From assembly GCA_026002815.1 (NCBI GenBank), contig BPGB01000004.1, forward strand, positions 130,676 to 162,973: DNA of 32,298 nucleotides. The letters are read 5' to 3'. Shown piece by piece: positions 1 through 9,210 of the stretch. The stretch's first letter is position 1. The number at the start of each line of letters is the position of its first letter. Under the pieces are notes generated by a model. It did no database searches. It was given only the letters and a program-made list of their open reading frames with translations, and was not told where the DNA came from. The DNA comes from Candidatus Woesearchaeota archaeon (GTDB taxonomy: Archaea; Nanobdellota; Nanobdellia; Woesearchaeales; UBA9642). The translations under genes and the position numbers were made by a program.

Positions 1-305
1 TTTATATGCTTATTACATATTTTATATGCTTTGTATTATTTATTTTATATTTTATTTTATTGTATGTGTTGTATTATTTATTTTATATTTTATTTTATTG
101 TATGTGTTGTATTATTTTATTTTTATATTTTATTTTATAATTTTATTTTATTATATATGTTGTATGAGATATACGAGATGTTTTATATTTATCAACTTAT
201 AAGTTATTAAATAAATTAGTGTTTATGAGTACATTTTTATATATCTTTAGTTAATTTTATATTTTGAATGTTTCCACTTATTATAAAGAATTATTGTAGG
301 TGAGA
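1..305. other. AT-rich intergenic region upstream of malic enzyme
   Basis: No gene is visible here. The left part (33-140) is a tandem repeat, listed separately. A TATA-like element (ttttatata) lies at about 235-244, and a Shine-Dalgarno-like AGGTGAG lies at 298-304, so the region probably carries the promoter and leader of the malic enzyme gene. Confidence 0.6.
33..140. repeat. 38-bp tandem repeat, about 2.7 copies
   Basis: Two identical 38-bp units occupy 33-70 and 71-108, each starting gtattatttatttta and ending gtatgtgtt. A degraded third copy follows to about 140. The repeat is noncoding and made almost only of A and T. It belongs to a series of short intergenic tandem repeats in this window. 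Confidence 0.8.
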
Positions 306-325
306 TTATCAAAAAAAATTATGGA

Positions 326-1480
326 TTGTTATCATTAAAGTTGCATGAAAGAAAGAAAGGAAAAATTTCTATAAAATCAAAAGTAAAATTGCGAAATAAA
401 AACGATATGTCAATAGCATATACTCCCGGAGTCGCAGAACCTTGTAAATTAATTGCTAAAAATAGGGAAGATGTGTATAAATATACGTCTAAGGGAAATA
501 TTGTTGCAGTCGTTACTGATGGAAGTGCAGTTTTAGGTCTTGGCGATATAGGCGCCGAAGCTTCTATACCTGTAATGGAAGGTAAGGCAATATTATTCAA
601 GGAATTCGCAAATATTGATGCTTTTCCGATTGCAATAAATAGTCGAGATGTTGATGAGATAGTTAATACAATAAGACTAATAAGTCCAATGTTTGGAGGC
701 ATTAATCTTGAGGATATTTCTGCGCCAAGATGTTTTGAGATAGAGGAAAAATTAAAAAAGATAATGGATATTCCTGTGATGCATGATGATCAGCATGGTA
801 CTGCAATTGTTGTTTTGGCCGGCTTGATTAATGCTTTAAAAATTGTAAAAAAGAAATTATCTGATATTAAAATAATATTATCTGGAGCCGGTGCTGCCGG
901 GGATGGTATTACTAGATTATTATTAAATTATGGTGCTAAGAATGTCATTCTTGTAGATAGAGCTGGCGCAATATATTATGGTCGTCAAGATAATATGACG
1001 CCTGAAAAGAAAAATCTTGCTAAAATAACAAATCCTAATCGTGAAAAAGGTTCATTAAGGGAAGTAATAAGGGGTGCTGATGTATTTATAGGTGTTAGCG
1101 CACCAGGGTTATTAGATCAATCAATGATTAAAATTATGGGCAACAGGCCAATAATATTTGCAATGGCTAATCCTATTCCTGAAATAATGCCTAATGATGC
1201 TAAAAAAGCTGGCGCGTTTATAGTTGCCACTGGTAGAAGCGATTTTTCTAATCAAATAAATAATGTGTTAGCTTTTCCAGGTGTCTTTAGAGGAGCATTA
1301 GATGTTCGTGCTAGGGAGATAAATACGGAGATGAAGATTGCCGCTGCAGAGGCGCTTGCTAAAATGGTAAAGCCATCTGTCGATAAAATAATTCCGAGTC
1401 CGTTTGATAAAAATTTAGTTAAGAACGTCGCTGAGGCAGTGCGTAATGCTGCAATAAAAACAGGTGTTGCTAATTTTTAG
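326..1480 (+). CDS. NAD(P)-dependent malic enzyme
   Basis: Oxidatively decarboxylates malate to pyruvate and CO2 with NAD(P)+, in the cytoplasm. The 384-aa protein has the family landmarks in order: YTPGVAEPC, VVTDGSAVLGLGDIGAEAS, MHDDQHGTA (metal and catalytic region), the Rossmann glycines GAGAAGDG, and FAMANPIPEI near the C-terminus. The short form fits bacterial and archaeal enzymes. The start is uncertain: the listed TTG at 326 lies 22 nt past the only good SD (AGGTGAG, 298-304). An ATG at 321 is in another frame, and one extra T after it would give MDLLSLKLHERK, a more usual N-terminus. ATT/ATC codons at 305/308 are also in frame. Function is secure; the exact N-terminus is not. Confidence 0.93.
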   Translation: MLSLKLHERKKGKISIKSKVKLRNKNDMSIAYTPGVAEPCKLIAKNREDVYKYTSKGNIVAVVTDGSAVLGLGDIGAEASIPVMEGKAILFKEFANIDAFPIAINSRDVDEIVNTIRLISPMFGGINLEDISAPRCFEIEEKLKKIMDIPVMHDDQHGTAIVVLAGLINALKIVKKKLSDIKIILSGAGAAGDGITRLLLNYGAKNVILVDRAGAIYYGRQDNMTPEKKNLAKITNPNREKGSLREVIRGADVFIGVSAPGLLDQSMIKIMGNRPIIFAMANPIPEIMPNDAKKAGAFIVATGRSDFSNQINNVLAFPGVFRGALDVRAREINTEMKIAAAEALAKMVKPSVDKIIPSPFDKNLVKNVAEAVRNAAIKTGVANF

Positions 1481-1515
1481 AATAGATTTTTTAATGATTT
1501 TTTAATTTTTTGAAT
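1481..1515. terminator. T-rich convergent terminator region
   Basis: The short gap between the converging malic enzyme and HTH genes holds several T runs (ttttttaatgattttttaattttttg). Archaeal polymerase terminates on such T tracts. This is inferred from base composition and position only. Confidence 0.4.
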
Positions 1516-1932
1516 TTAATTTTTTTGTCTATTTTTTAATCCTAGGTTTCTGTCTATTTCTTCAGCTATGTCTGCTAAATTGTCAAATATTCTGTTAGCA
1601 TCTTTTCTTATCTCATCTATTGTTGCTTTTACGCTTTCTTGTCTTAATATTATGGTTCTTTTTTCTCTTCTTACAAATCCAGAGTTTATTAGTGTTCTTA
1701 AATGATAGTTCACTCTTTGAACCTCTATATTGAGATTTTTTGATATTTCTTCTGTACTCGTTGAACCTTTTTTTGAGATTTCATCAAGAATTGTGTGTAT
1801 TATTTTTTTCATTGTTCCATCAATATCTCTTCCTTCACAGAATCCGAAACTTTCACCTAACCATTCTATATCATCATATAAGTGTACTTTTTGTGGTTTT
1901 TTTAAGTCCCTTAATATTATTTGCTGTACCAT
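1516..1932 (-). CDS. HTH transcriptional regulator (ArsR/MarR-like winged helix)
   Basis: A 138-aa probable DNA-binding regulator. Residues about 40-95 form a winged helix-turn-helix: TSTEEISKNLNIEVQRVNYH is the HTH, followed by LRTLINSGFVRREKR as third helix and wing. The C-terminal 40 residues are amphipathic and rich in Asp/Glu/Arg (KATIDEIRKDANRIFDNLAD), suiting a dimerisation coiled coil. A TATA-like ttatatatt sits about 28 nt before the ATG on the minus strand, so the mRNA is probably leaderless. It diverges from the 37-aa ORF and groESL, which makes it a candidate local regulator, but its targets are not shown by the sequence. Confidence 0.8.
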   Translation of the reverse strand: MVQQIILRDLKKPQKVHLYDDIEWLGESFGFCEGRDIDGTMKKIIHTILDEISKKGSTSTEEISKNLNIEVQRVNYHLRTLINSGFVRREKRTIILRQESVKATIDEIRKDANRIFDNLADIAEEIDRNLGLKNRQKN

Positions 1933-2052
1933 TTTAATATAAGAGATAATTCAAATATATAAATTTTATTAAAAATTAATGAATTTATTTAATTAAAAAT
2001 GAAATTTTTTAATTTAAATTCATAAAATTTAAATATTAGTAATTTTTCCTCT

Positions 2053-2060
2053 TTTATATA
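2053..2060 (+). promoter_or_regulatory. TATA box for the 37-aa ORF
   Basis: The element tttatata stands about 60 nt before the ATG at 2120 and is flanked by AT-rich DNA. It predicts a transcript start near 2080 and a short leader carrying the GGAGGTGA ribosome binding site. Confidence 0.45.
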
Positions 2061-2119
2061 ATTCGAGTCAATCGCATTTATTGTCTTGGTTCAGCATTTC
2101 CTAAGGGGAGGTGATGACC

Positions 2120-2233
2120 ATGTTATTTGAGGATAAAAATGGTCGCCTATTAACCTCAGAAGAGGTTGATTCATTGCTTCCGTGGGAGATAGAGCAAAGA
2201 CAAATACACTTGTTTGAGGGACTCGAAATGTAA
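2120..2233 (+). CDS. small ORF of 37 aa, function unknown
   Basis: Encodes a 37-residue acidic peptide beginning MLFEDKNGRLLTSEEVDSL, with PWEIEQRQ and a C-terminal FEGLEM. A near-consensus SD (GGGGAGGTGA, 2105-2114) precedes the ATG by about 6 nt, and a TATA box lies upstream. An in-frame ATG at 2114 overlaps the SD, so 2120 is preferred. The base composition is visibly richer in G/C than the flanking noncoding DNA and codon usage is varied, as expected for a real gene. I do not recognise the family. It lies between the HTH gene and groES and is followed by a nested hairpin. Confidence 0.6.
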   Translation: MLFEDKNGRLLTSEEVDSLLPWEIEQRQIHLFEGLEM

Positions 2234-2252
2234 TAGAAATGTAATAATGTCA

Positions 2253-2305
2253 GCAGCTACATGTTAACTTGTATAAAGCTTTAGTATATGGAAAAGCATA
2301 GCTGC
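2253..2305 (+). ncRNA. nested hairpin: candidate structured RNA or attenuator upstream of groES
   Basis: An outer perfect 7-bp stem (GCAGCTA at 2253-2259 with TAGCTGC at 2299-2305) encloses an inner 5-bp hairpin (GCTTT at 2278-2282 with AAAGC at 2293-2297). Only one base separates the two 3' arms, so the helices could stack. A T-rich run follows. It may be a terminator of the 37-aa ORF, a groES leader element, or a small RNA. It is unusually GC-rich for this DNA. No known RNA family is claimed. Confidence 0.35.
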
Positions 2306-2454
2306 ACCTTATATATATTTTTTACTTTAAATTTATTGTTTGATTTAAAATATTGCTTTAAAATATATTTTTTAAGAGATGTTTTTTAATATATTTGTTT
2401 TAATATATATTTTGTAATGTTATTTTATGATTATTATATTAGGAGGTAGAGATT

Positions 2455-2727
2455 ATGAAGATAATACCATTAGGCGAAAGGGTGCTAATAAAACAATTAA
2501 AAAAAGAGGAAAAAACAAAAGGGGGAATATATATACCAGAGTCTGCAAAGGAAGAGAGAAAGGAAGGAGAAGTTATCGCAGTAGGACATTTTAAAGATGG
2601 AAAAGAACTCCCTTTAAAACCAGGAGACAGGGTTATATATGGAGGATATAGTTCTGAAGAAATAGAAATAGATGATGAAAAACATCTAATAATAGACTAT
2701 AAAGATATTCTTGCAAAGATAGAATAA
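2455..2727 (+). CDS. groES: co-chaperonin GroES (Cpn10)
   Basis: The 90-aa lid subunit of the group I chaperonin; it caps GroEL during ATP-driven folding in the cytoplasm. The N-terminus IIPLGERVLIK, the mobile-loop region EEKTKGGIYIPESAKE (about 18-33), EVIAVG, and LKPGDRVIYGGY are classic Cpn10 features. A strong SD (AGGAGG) precedes the ATG by 7 nt. groEL follows 133 bp downstream on the same strand, the usual groESL order. Group I chaperonins are bacterial in origin but occur in some archaea such as Methanosarcina, so acquisition by transfer is likely. Confidence 0.97.
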   Translation: MKIIPLGERVLIKQLKKEEKTKGGIYIPESAKEERKEGEVIAVGHFKDGKELPLKPGDRVIYGGYSSEEIEIDDEKHLIIDYKDILAKIE

Positions 2728-2800
2728 AATCAAAACAGTATGAATTATTATAGAATTATTTTATGTTCAAAAAATTTATGTAAAAAACTAATGAAATAAT

Positions 2801-2833
2801 AATGAAAAAACAATGAAAAAACAATGAAAAAAG
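2801..2833. repeat. 11-bp tandem repeat, 3 copies, between groES and groEL
   Basis: The unit aatgaaaaaac is repeated at 2801, 2812 and 2823, the last copy imperfect. It ends about 20 nt before the groEL SD, so it lies in the groESL intercistronic leader. Confidence 0.7.
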
Positions 2834-2860
2834 GTCAAAATTAATTATTGAGGTGGAAAA

Positions 2861-4474
<1,614 letters not shown>

Positions 4475-4540
4475 AGTTTTTAATTAATTTTTTATTATGT
4501 TTTATAATTTATTAATAATAAGAGCAAGTCATAAAGAAAT

Positions 4541-4570
4541 TATATTTCTTAATTATATTTCTTAATTATA
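4541..4570. repeat. short direct repeat downstream of groEL
   Basis: The segment ttatatttcttaa occurs twice in tandem between groEL and the tRNA-Thr gene. It is noncoding and of unknown significance. Confidence 0.5.
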
Positions 4571-4608
4571 CTTTTGAATTAAACAGGGTGCATAGCAAAC
4601 AACAAGTT

Positions 4609-4624
4609 CTAAGTACATACTTAG
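4609..4624. promoter_or_regulatory. perfect 7-bp inverted repeat CTAAGTA-ca-TACTTAG
   Basis: A near-palindrome with 7-bp arms and a 2-bp spacer sits between the 3' ends of groEL and tRNA-Thr. The arms are too close for an RNA hairpin with a normal loop, so a dimeric protein site is more plausible. No adjacent promoter explains it. Confidence 0.3.
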
Positions 4625-4673
4625 CTCGTATGGGGAAAGATATTTATTGATGTTTATTGCGAATAGTTTTGAA

Positions 4674-4766
4674 AGCCCCTGGCGAGAATTGCACTCGCGA
4701 CCTGCAGATGTCTTCGCATTATTATTGCTTACAAGTCTGCCGCAATAGCTACTATGCTACAGGGGC
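4674..4766 (-). tRNA. tRNA-Thr(TGT) with a 20-nt intron
   Basis: The minus strand folds as a tRNA. Acceptor GCCCCTG/CAGGGGC with discriminator T, anticodon stem GCAGA/TCTGC, and loop CTTGTAA with anticodon TGT. Placing the intron after position 37 removes 20 nt (from AGCAATAATA to GCGAAGAC) and leaves a 73-nt mature RNA. No CCA is encoded. Oddities: the T loop is TGCAATT, with G where U55 is nearly invariant, and the D loop AGTAGCTA lacks the GG pair (18/19). The elbow may therefore be non-canonical or the gene partly degenerate. A TTTATAAA box lies about 27 nt upstream. Confidence 0.88.
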
Positions 4767-4807
4767 TTGATTGCTTGAAATAAGATTTGTTTTATAAATA
4801 TTTCGTG

Positions 4808-4912
4808 TTATTCCCATTCATATTTGCAATCATTGCAGCTGTAACTGTATTTTTTATTTTTTTCATCAAAATGTTCCTTAATATTATTTGAATCGCATAT
4901 TGGACATATCAT
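4808..4912 (-). CDS. 34-aa zinc-ribbon peptide
   Basis: A small ORF starting MICPICDSNNIKEHF and ending YSCNDCKYEWE. It has two CxxC knuckles (CPIC, CNDC) spaced as in a zinc ribbon, with an aromatic/acidic tail typical of tiny archaeal zinc-ribbon proteins. No strong SD is visible. It lies just upstream of tRNA-Thr on the same strand. Such proteins often bind nucleic acid or larger machines, but the role here is unknown. The regular cysteine spacing is the main support. Confidence 0.6.
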   Translation of the reverse strand: MICPICDSNNIKEHFDEKNKKYSYSCNDCKYEWE

Positions 4913-5065
4913 TCTTTTTTGTTTACTTTTTTTATTTATAAATATTATTTGTATTTTTTCAATATATTTATTATATACATTTGTACATGTGATTATATTT
5001 ATTTTTATTTCATAAAATTTATAAATATGTTTTTTTTCTTTCAGAAAATACTGAAAATTGTGAAA

Positions 5066-5100
5066 TTTTTGGAATTATGAACTTTTTGGAATTATGAAAT
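5066..5100. repeat. direct repeat (tttttggaattatgaa) x2
   Basis: Two 16-bp copies lie side by side upstream of the HTH regulator gene. A second small repeat (gatacaat units) is at about 5152-5178. The 4913-5208 gap otherwise shows no gene. Confidence 0.6.
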
Positions 5101-5208
5101 TATTATGAAGATATGCAAATTATAAACTTGTAAAAGTAATTGCTTTTGAAGATACAATAGATACAATTGATACAATAAAAAGAAGAATAAACGCATGCAT
5201 AGGATCTT

Positions 5209-5688
5209 ATGGAAAAAACACCAAGAGAACAATTCATTGAATTAATGACTGAGAATGTTAAGTCAAACGGGTTAGATGATGCTACATCGAGAATAATAGC
5301 TATTCTTTTTTTAGAAGAATCAGAAATAAGTCTTGAAGAATTAGCAAAAAAATCAGGTTATAGTCTTTCATTGGTTTCAACAGCCATTAAAATGATGGAA
5401 TCATTTGGATTAATACATAAGTTAAAGAAGCCACATTCAAAAAAAGTTTATGTTAAAATGGAAACAGATATTTTAGATCATACTGTAATAATGCTTAGGC
5501 GTAAACAAAAATACGTAGTTGAAAAAGTCAAAGACACACTTCCAGAAATAATAGCTAATTATAAGAAATTTAAAGGATCAAAAAAAGAACTTAAGATAAT
5601 AGAGAAATACTATAATGATACATTAATATTTGATAAAATAATAAATGATATAATTAATAAAATAAACAAGTTAAGAGAAAGAAATTAA
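5209..5688 (+). CDS. MarR/GbsR-like HTH transcriptional regulator
   Basis: A 159-aa winged-helix protein. The HTH region spans about residues 38-85: ISLEELAKKSGYSLSLVSTA is helix-turn-helix, then IKMMESFGLIHKLKKPHSKK as recognition helix end and wing. The C-terminal half is helical and basic/acidic (LRRKQKYVVEKVKDTLPEI), fitting dimerisation as in GbsR-type proteins. It lies 118 bp upstream of the ABC exporter genes on the same strand, so it is the obvious candidate regulator of that operon. The inducer is unknown. Confidence 0.8.
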   Translation: MEKTPREQFIELMTENVKSNGLDDATSRIIAILFLEESEISLEELAKKSGYSLSLVSTAIKMMESFGLIHKLKKPHSKKVYVKMETDILDHTVIMLRRKQKYVVEKVKDTLPEIIANYKKFKGSKKELKIIEKYYNDTLIFDKIINDIINKINKLRERN

Positions 5689-5711
5689 AGGAGATTTGAA
5701 GCTTATAACTT

Positions 5712-5770
5712 TAATATATTAAACATGTAATATATTAAAAATGTAATACATTAAACATGTAATACATATT
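5712..5770. repeat. 16-bp tandem repeat, about 3.6 copies
   Basis: The unit taatatattaaacatg starts at 5712, 5728 and 5744, with a partial copy at 5760. It begins 24 bp after the regulator stop codon and ends 37 bp before the ABC ATPase start. Repeated sites upstream of an operon could be operators, but the window has many such intergenic repeats, so slippage is at least as likely. Confidence 0.75.
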
Positions 5771-5806
5771 AGCTATGAAATTATCAAATATGAAGTGAGG
5801 GTAATA

Positions 5807-6541
5807 ATGAAACAAAAAACAGTTATTGAACTTAAAGATGTATGGAAGATATATGATATGGGAGAGGTAAAAGTAGAGGCTTTAAGAGGAATAAGTCTAA
5901 GTATAAAAAAAGGCGAATTCGTAGCTATTCAAGGTCCTTCAGGGTCCGGAAAAAGCACTGCGATGAATATGGTTGGTTGCTTAGATGTACCTACTAAAGG
6001 AAAAATATATCTTGATGGTCAGGATATTTCACGACTAAATGAATCAGAACTAGCTCAAATAAGAGGAAAAAAGATAGGATTTATATTTCAAAAGTTTAAT
6101 CTCATAAATACATTAACCGCACAAGAAAATGTAATGTTACCATTGACTTTTTTAGGTGTTCCTGAAAAGACCAGAAGAGAAATATCTGAAAAACTACTTA
6201 AGGAAGTAGATTTAGGAGACAGAATGGATCATAAGCCGAACGAACTTTCAGGTGGACAGCAACAGAGAGTCGCAATAGCAAGAGCACTAGCAGTCGATCC
6301 AGAAATAATACTCGCAGATGAACCGACAGGTAATCTCGATAGTAAATCAGGAGCAAATGTTATGCATTTTTTGCAAGAACTACACAATAAAGGAAAAACA
6401 ATAGTCATGGTAACTCACGATGACAATCTTGCAAAGTTTGCAGATAGAATAGCTGTTCTTAAGGATGGAGAAATAATAAAACACTTAAAATGCTATCATA
6501 AAGATGGAAAAAACTATTGTGAGGAAATAAAAGGTGATTAA
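5807..6541 (+). CDS. ABC transporter ATP-binding protein (MacB/LolD type)
   Basis: A 244-aa cytoplasmic ATPase that drives a MacB-like export or mechanotransmission complex. It shows Walker A GPSGSGKST (43-51), Q-loop FQKFNL, signature LSGGQQQR (147-154), Walker B IILADEP (168-173), D-loop GNLDS and switch His in VTHDD (204). The ATG at 5807 follows GAGGG by a normal spacing; the upstream in-frame GTG at 5795 overlaps that SD and is less likely. The C-terminal tail adds two cysteines (KCYHKDGKNYCEE). Its 3' end carries the SD of the next gene. Confidence 0.95.
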   Translation: MKQKTVIELKDVWKIYDMGEVKVEALRGISLSIKKGEFVAIQGPSGSGKSTAMNMVGCLDVPTKGKIYLDGQDISRLNESELAQIRGKKIGFIFQKFNLINTLTAQENVMLPLTFLGVPEKTRREISEKLLKEVDLGDRMDHKPNELSGGQQQRVAIARALAVDPEIILADEPTGNLDSKSGANVMHFLQELHNKGKTIVMVTHDDNLAKFADRIAVLKDGEIIKHLKCYHKDGKNYCEEIKGD

Positions 6542-6542
6542 T

Positions 6543-7844
6543 ATGGGTAAAAATATTAAAATGGGTAAAAATAATTATGTAGATAAAAATAAAATAAGTA
6601 GAACTAGAAAAATATTGTATTTAGTGTTTGTTTTATTCTTATTACAGATTGTGCAATTTGCTTTTGCTGCGCCATCATTAAAAGCAAGTTTAAGCAAGTA
6701 TGAGCCTTATCCTGCAGCGCCAGGAGATACTGTTAAAGTATGGTTATTAGTACAGAATGTTGCATCAAACGATAATACTGACACAGCAAAAAATGTTGTT
6801 GTAGAGTTAATACCTTCATTTCCATTTAGTGTATATAATGATCAGGAAATAAAAACCATACCTTTATTGGGTGCAAAAAAGGACTACTTAATTGATTTTA
6901 ATTTAAAGGTTGATGAAAAAGCTGTTCAAGGATATACTGATTTTAAAGTAAGAGTTAAGGATTCAAATAGTAATGTCCAAGTAGAAGAGACAATATCTTT
7001 GTTCATACAATCAAGAGACACTACAATTGCCATAGATTCTGTGAAAATCGTTCCTGAAAGCATTGCTCCAGGTTCAAGTGGAAAGATATATATAATTGTA
7101 AAAAATATAGCTTCAAATTCATTTACTGACTTAAGTCTTAAGTTAAATCTTCAATCAGTCATAGGTGGGACAATAATAGATTTGCCTTTCGCACCGATTG
7201 GTTCAAGTACTGAAAAAAGAATATATAGACTTGGATCTGGTCAAACTGCAGAGTTTTCTTATGATATTGTTGTTTATCCAAATGCAGAGTCAAAAATTTA
7301 TAAAATACCTTTCGTTTTAGAATATTATGATACTTTAGGAACAAAGAGGAATAAGAGTGATGTAATAGGAATTACTGTCAGCAGTGTTCCTGAATTATCT
7401 GCAATACTCGATAGAACAGATATTAACAGTGATAGATTATCAGGAACTGTTTCATTAAAAATAATAAACAAAGGTTTAGGTGATATAAAATTCTTAAATG
7501 CAATATTGCAAAACAACGAATCTTACGAGATATTATCAGAATCTAATGTAAACTATATTGGAAATCTTGAGTCAGATGATTATCAGACTATTGATTATAA
7601 GATTTCTGTAATGAAGGGAGTTGATAGAATAGTTTTGCCATTAAAATTAGAATATAGAGATGCAACTAATAAGTATTATGAAACTACAATTAATATACCA
7701 TTGCAAATTGTTGAAAGCAAAAAAATAAATAAAGTAAATGGAAAAGGGACTTCGATAATGATATTTATAGTAATAATATTGATTCTAGTTGCAGCATGGA
7801 TATTCTACAAAAGGACAAGAAAGAATAAGAAGGGATGGATATAA
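6543..7844 (+). CDS. secreted membrane-anchored CARDB/S-layer-like protein (COG1361-like) of the ABC operon
   Basis: A 433-aa extracytoplasmic protein. An N-terminal hydrophobic segment (about 24-43, ILYLVFVLFLLQIVQFAFA) looks like a signal peptide or anchor and ends AFAAPS. The body repeats beta-sandwich motifs (GDTVKVWLLVQNV, GSSGKIYIIVKNIA, GTVSLKIINKG), typical of CARDB/NEW3-like domains. A C-terminal TM (about 405-423) is followed by KRTRKNKKG on the cytosolic side. The start at 6543 is chosen because AGGTGA at 6531-6536, inside the ATPase gene, precedes it. Such proteins accompany MacB-like ATPases in archaea and may act as the periplasmic-adaptor equivalent (inference). Confidence 0.85.
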   Translation: MGKNIKMGKNNYVDKNKISRTRKILYLVFVLFLLQIVQFAFAAPSLKASLSKYEPYPAAPGDTVKVWLLVQNVASNDNTDTAKNVVVELIPSFPFSVYNDQEIKTIPLLGAKKDYLIDFNLKVDEKAVQGYTDFKVRVKDSNSNVQVEETISLFIQSRDTTIAIDSVKIVPESIAPGSSGKIYIIVKNIASNSFTDLSLKLNLQSVIGGTIIDLPFAPIGSSTEKRIYRLGSGQTAEFSYDIVVYPNAESKIYKIPFVLEYYDTLGTKRNKSDVIGITVSSVPELSAILDRTDINSDRLSGTVSLKIINKGLGDIKFLNAILQNNESYEILSESNVNYIGNLESDDYQTIDYKISVMKGVDRIVLPLKLEYRDATNKYYETTINIPLQIVESKKINKVNGKGTSIMIFIVIILILVAAWIFYKRTRKNKKGWI

Positions 7845-7938
7845 TTTAATATGTTATGTTTTTATTTTTTTTAATCTTGTTATACTTTTTAATATTTTTT
7901 ATATCTTTTGTTATCCTTTATAATAAACCGTGATTTTT

Positions 7939-9144
7939 ATGATTAAAGACTATTTTAAACTAGCAATCGAGAATATTACTCATAGAAAATTAAGAAGTTT
8001 TCTAACAATAGTTGGAATAGTTATAGGAATAGCTGCCGTTGTTGCTTTAATTAGTCTAGGTCAGGGTGTAAAAAAAGTTGTATATGATGAGTTTCAAAAA
8101 TTAGGCACAGATAAGATTTTTGTGACTTCCGCTGTCGGATTCAGTGGTTCTTCAGGATTAGCTCCATTAACTGAGAAAGATATAACAGTAATAAAGAGGG
8201 TGTCTGGTGTTCAAGAGGCTGTTGGTGTAAAATTTGCATCCGGTAAAATAGAAAGTCATAATGAACAAATCATAGAAACAGTTATAGGTGTTCCTTCAGG
8301 TGAGCAATATTCATTAGTGGAAGAAAGTTATAACTTTAAATACCTATACGGAAGACCATTAAAACAAGGCGATAAGTATAAAGTAATGGTTGGAAATAGT
8401 TTATATTCAGGTAAGAGGTTCAGCAAACCTATAAATGTTGGTGATAAAATAATAATTAATGGTCAGAGATTTGATGTTGTTGCCATACTTGAAAAAATGG
8501 GGGATCCTGATGTTGATAATGGTGTAGTAATATTATCAGATATTTATGAGGAATTATATAATACAAAAAACGAAAACTATATACTCGTAAGGGTTAAATC
8601 AGGAGAAGATCCACTAGTTGTTGCTGAGAATATAAAAAAGGACTTGAGAAATTATAGAAATGTGAAAGAGGGAGAAGAAGATTTTAATGTGCAAACAACA
8701 GATGAGTTGTTAAATTCTTTTGGAATAATATTAAATGCACTTACGGCGATAGTTGTTGGAATTGCTGCAATATCGCTTTTTGTTGGTGGTGTAGGAATAA
8801 TGAATACTATGTATACTGCAGTATTGCAAAGAACTAGCGAAATAGGAATAATGAAGGCTGTGGGTGCAAAGAATGATCAAATACTAAAAATATTTTTGAT
8901 AGAATCAGGTGTAATCGGATTAATTGGCGGCATAATAGGAGTTATTATCGGTATTGGATTAAGTAAGCTAATAGAGTTTGTAGGACGAATTGCTCTCGAT
9001 ACTGTATTATTGAAAGCATATTTTCCATGGTATTTAATAATAGGATCTTTAGCATTTGCTTTTGTTGTTGGTACAATTTCCGGATTACTTCCTGCTATTC
9101 AAGCTGCTAAACAAAATCCTGTTGATGCATTAAGATATGAGTAA
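7939..9144 (+). CDS. MacB/FtsX-type ABC transporter permease 1
   Basis: A 401-aa membrane permease. An N-terminal TM (LRSFLTIVGIVIGIAAVVALI, about 16-36) is followed by a MacB periplasmic-core-like extracellular region. Three C-terminal TMs form the FtsX domain (IVVGIAAISLFVGGVGIMNT, ESGVIGLIGGIIGVIIGIGL, and the last ending LLPAIQAAKQNPVDALRYE). The ATG at 7939 gives the same N-terminus as permease 2; the GTG at 7930 lacks an SD. Permease 2 is a close tandem paralogue, so the two probably form a heterodimer with the upstream ATPase. T-rich runs at 7850-7920 separate it from the previous gene. Confidence 0.94.
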   Translation: MIKDYFKLAIENITHRKLRSFLTIVGIVIGIAAVVALISLGQGVKKVVYDEFQKLGTDKIFVTSAVGFSGSSGLAPLTEKDITVIKRVSGVQEAVGVKFASGKIESHNEQIIETVIGVPSGEQYSLVEESYNFKYLYGRPLKQGDKYKVMVGNSLYSGKRFSKPINVGDKIIINGQRFDVVAILEKMGDPDVDNGVVILSDIYEELYNTKNENYILVRVKSGEDPLVVAENIKKDLRNYRNVKEGEEDFNVQTTDELLNSFGIILNALTAIVVGIAAISLFVGGVGIMNTMYTAVLQRTSEIGIMKAVGAKNDQILKIFLIESGVIGLIGGIIGVIIGIGLSKLIEFVGRIALDTVLLKAYFPWYLIIGSLAFAFVVGTISGLLPAIQAAKQNPVDALRYE

Positions 9145-9198
9145 GAGTGATGAATTATAAAAGAGTGATGAATTATCAAATAGTAATGAATTATGCTA
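9145..9198. repeat. 18-bp tandem repeat, 3 copies, directly after the stop codon
   Basis: The unit gagtgatgaattataaaa occupies 9145-9162, with diverged copies at 9163-9180 and 9181-9198. It begins at the base after the permease 1 stop codon and fills nearly the whole intercistronic gap before permease 2. Confidence 0.75.
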
Positions 9199-9210
9199 TA
9201 AGGGGATAAT

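Noticed and set aside
319-702. 127-aa minus-strand ORF over the malic enzyme
   Set aside because: Antisense shadow of a clearly conserved gene; no SD and no recognisable domain.
4561-4673. C/D box small RNA before tRNA-Thr
   Set aside because: A weak box C-like TTGATGT is present but no CUGA box D at a suitable distance.
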